Source: Oscillospiraceae bacterium
Lineage (GTDB): Bacteria; Bacillota; Clostridia; Oscillospirales; Ruminococcaceae
NCBI GenBank assembly: GCA_019416775.1
Contig: DXWR01000053.1
Coordinates: 1 to 6,269, forward strand
Length of the DNA stretch: 6,269 nucleotides
Direction of reading: 5' to 3'
A program made the position numbers and the translations under genes. This document shows, one piece after another, positions 5,114 through 6,269 of this stretch (positions are counted from its first letter, which is position 1; each line of letters opens with the position of its first letter). The notes beneath the pieces are model-generated. The model worked only from the letters and a program-made list of their open reading frames with translations, searched no databases and was not told where the DNA came from.

Positions 5114-5557
5114 GTGAAGCAACGCAGAAAAGCCAAGCAGAAAAAGATATCCATTCTGCCGTTGGCCATGTCCTTGGTGTTTGGAATCTTGACGATGCTG
5201 GTGATTTCGCTGTTGTTTTCCGCCATCTTTGCCATGGTGGACCTGGACGACTGGGTGTTAAACCTCTTTGCTTTTATCATCTTAATTGCAGGCTGCGGCG
5301 TAACCGGCTGGTTTGCTGGAATGGCATACCGTCATTTTAACCCAATGCTGATGGGAACCGTCGGCGGCGGCGTGATGGTATTGTTCTGCCTGCTGGGTAA
5401 TCTGCTGTTTTTCCATGGCGGGTTTGATTTGCTCAGTCTGCTGAAGTACATTGTTATGATTGCAGCGAGTTGTATTGCCTCGCTGTGCATGAAAAGGACG
5501 GTTGGTTCTGCCGGAAAAAGGAAACCAATCGCAGTCAGAAAGGAGATTTTACCATGA
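5114..5557 (+). CDS. TIGR04086-type four-helix membrane protein
   Basis: This 147-residue integral membrane protein resembles the TIGR04086 (YrzE-like) family of unknown function. A basic N-terminus (KQRRKAKQKK, residues 2-11) precedes four hydrophobic segments at about 14-41, 48-71, 78-100 and 106-126, and a basic C-terminal tail follows. By the positive-inside rule both ends are cytoplasmic. Glycine-rich patches (GCGVTGWFAG, 60-69; GTVGGGV, 81-87) suggest close helix packing. It begins with GTG, eight bases after the ribosome site AGGGAGG (5099-5105). Its stop overlaps the scfA start as ATGA (5554-5557), so synthesis of the SCIFF peptide is coupled to it. Its consistent placement beside SCIFF genes in Clostridia makes a role in peptide export, sensing or immunity worth testing, but none is shown here. 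Confidence 0.85.
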   Translation: MKQRRKAKQKKISILPLAMSLVFGILTMLVISLLFSAIFAMVDLDDWVLNLFAFIILIAGCGVTGWFAGMAYRHFNPMLMGTVGGGVMVLFCLLGNLLFFHGGFDLLSLLKYIVMIAASCIASLCMKRTVGSAGKRKPIAVRKEILP

Positions 5558-5691
5558 AACACATTAAAACCCTCAACCAGGCCAATCTGAAAGCCAGCGC
5601 TGCCAAGGGTGGCTGCGGAGAATGCCAGGCTTCCTGCCAGTCTGCCTGCAAGACTTCTTGCACCGTGGCAAACCAGAAGTGCGAAAAGTAA
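5554..5691 (+). CDS. scfA: SCIFF ranthipeptide precursor (six cysteines in 45 residues)
   Basis: This 45-residue peptide is a canonical SCIFF precursor, a ribosomally made, post-translationally modified peptide. Residues 1-20 (start MKHIKTLNQANLKASAAKGG) are the leader recognised by the maturase. The core holds exactly six cysteines at 21, 24, 28, 32, 36 and 43. In characterised homologues (CteA, modified by CteB, and the Tte1186 substrate) the radical SAM enzyme links Cys32 to Thr37 by a thioether; both residues are present here at the same numbers. Ribosome site AAGGAG (5540-5545) is eight bases before the ATG, inside the preceding gene. The product belongs to the ranthipeptide class, reported in some clostridia to affect population-density signalling. 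The final product and the fate of the other cysteines are unknown. No export or protease gene is visible in the window. Confidence 0.97.
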   Translation: MKHIKTLNQANLKASAAKGGCGECQASCQSACKTSCTVANQKCEK

Positions 5692-5713
5692 TCGGCAAAA
5701 GATAGGTTTAAAG

Positions 5714-5744
5714 GGAGGGACAGCGCCTTGTCCCTCCTTCTTTA
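5714..5744 (+). terminator. Hairpin between scfA and scfB, candidate attenuator
   Basis: A perfect 9-bp GC-rich stem (GGAGGGACA, 5714-5722, with TGTCCCTCC, 5729-5737) closes a six-base loop, GCGCCT. The following tract, TTCTTTATT, is rich in T but interrupted, so termination should be partial. It starts 22 bases after the scfA stop and ends just before the scfB ribosome site. It could protect the scfA message end and reduce scfB transcription, keeping peptide in excess of enzyme. Confidence 0.6.
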
Positions 5745-5746
5745 TT

Positions 5747-5754
5747 GAGGATGG
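5747..5754 (+). promoter_or_regulatory. Ribosome binding site deciding the scfB start
   Basis: GAGGATGG ends eight bases before ATG 5763. The in-frame ATG at 5751 lies inside this site and has no spacing, so 5763 is preferred. Confidence 0.7.
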
Positions 5755-5762
5755 ACAAACGA

Positions 5763-6269
5763 ATGATTCATAAATATTCATTAAATGGTTACAACATTGT
5801 GTTAGACGTCAACAGCGGGGCTGTCCATGTAGTGGACGATGTGACCAGCGATTTGCTGGACATTTTGGATCTTCCCATTACTGATGACAGCGAAGGGGAA
5901 TTGGTGGAAAAGCTCCAACATAAATACACCGTGGAGCAAATCACCGAAGCCTACCAAGATGTGCGGGAATTGATGGAGATGGACCAGCTCTTCAGCGAAG
6001 ACACCTACGGGGATTATGCCACCAAAATGGTGTCCGGTCCGGTGAAGGCAATGTGTCTGCATATTGCCCATGACTGTAATCTGCGCTGCAAATACTGCTT
6101 TGCTTCCACCGGAGAGTACGGCGGTAAACGGGTGCTGATGAGTGCGGAAGTAGGGAAAAAGGCCATTGACTACCTGCTGAAATACTCCTACGGCCGGAAG
6201 AACCTGGAGCTGGACTTCTTTGGCGGGGAACCCACTATGAATTTCGATGCGGTCAAGGAAGTGGTGGAG
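5763..6269 (+). CDS. scfB: SCIFF radical SAM maturase, N-terminal part (cut by window end)
   Basis: The frame is open to the last base, giving 169 codons of a protein usually about 450 residues long. Residues 1-85 match the RiPP recognition element region that grips the precursor leader, beginning MIHKYSLNGYNIVLDVNSG as in known SCIFF maturases. The radical SAM cluster motif is C105-x3-C109-x2-C112 (CNLRCKYC), followed by FAST and the SAM-binding GGEP at 154-157. The enzyme uses S-adenosylmethionine and a [4Fe-4S] cluster to form a Cys-to-Thr thioether in ScfA. The C-terminal SPASM domain with two auxiliary clusters would lie outside the window. Start 5763 was chosen over ATG 5751 on ribosome site spacing and family N-terminus. 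It lies 71 bases after scfA, beyond the candidate attenuator. Confidence 0.95.
   Translation, partial: MIHKYSLNGYNIVLDVNSGAVHVVDDVTSDLLDILDLPITDDSEGELVEKLQHKYTVEQITEAYQDVRELMEMDQLFSEDTYGDYATKMVSGPVKAMCLHIAHDCNLRCKYCFASTGEYGGKRVLMSAEVGKKAIDYLLKYSYGRKNLELDFFGGEPTMNFDAVKEVVE

Noticed and set aside
1..6269. CRISPR array, tRNA, rRNA or riboswitch
   Set aside because: No regularly spaced repeats, tRNA cloverleaf, rRNA stretch or known riboswitch core was seen in the short gaps on either strand.

Overview
The window looks like the end of a draft contig from an anaerobic Clostridia (Bacillota) genome, probably a gut-type Oscillospirales relative. The evidence is a SCIFF peptide with its radical SAM maturase (close to a signature of Clostridia), an NfnAB electron-bifurcating transhydrogenase, DUF2325 and DUF3793 proteins beside a short flavodoxin, and strong AGGAGG ribosome binding sites with TTG and GTG starts. 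Base composition is about half G+C by eye. All convincing genes are on the + strand. Bases 1-25 are not genomic: they match the end of the Nextera/Tn5 sequencing adapter, so real sequence starts at about base 26.

Bases 26-1538 hold a probable iron-responsive operon. Two matching TTAG-N6-CTAA palindromes, resembling DtxR/IdeR-type operators, precede a DUF2325 protein, a DUF3793 protein translationally coupled to it by an ATGA overlap, and a short-chain flavodoxin. The run ends at a strong intrinsic terminator, and a second similar hairpin follows. This gene set often accompanies feoAB ferrous iron uptake genes, which would lie upstream, beyond the contig end.

Bases 1680-2283 hold a single-gene unit: a promoter, a TTG-started membrane protein with two hydrophobic segments and a C-terminal four-cysteine zinc ribbon, and a clean terminator.

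Bases 2321-4627 hold nfnA-nfnB behind a near-consensus sigma-A promoter with a 17-bp spacer. Together the two subunits make the flavin-based electron-bifurcating NADH-dependent reduced ferredoxin:NADP+ oxidoreductase, which sets the NADPH, NADH and ferredoxin balance in fermenting anaerobes.

Bases 4639-6269 hold yajC, a four-helix TIGR04086-type membrane protein, the 45-residue SCIFF precursor peptide (scfA) and the first 169 codons of its radical SAM maturase (scfB, cut by the window end). The genes are tightly packed and share one visible promoter, whose -35 region lies in a perfect palindrome. A GC-rich hairpin between scfA and scfB may partly terminate transcription and so set the peptide-to-enzyme ratio. 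This is the ranthipeptide (Cys-to-Thr thioether RiPP) locus embedded in a Sec accessory operon; secD and secF would be expected downstream. It is a known system. The less described parts are its regulation and the role of the TIGR04086 protein.
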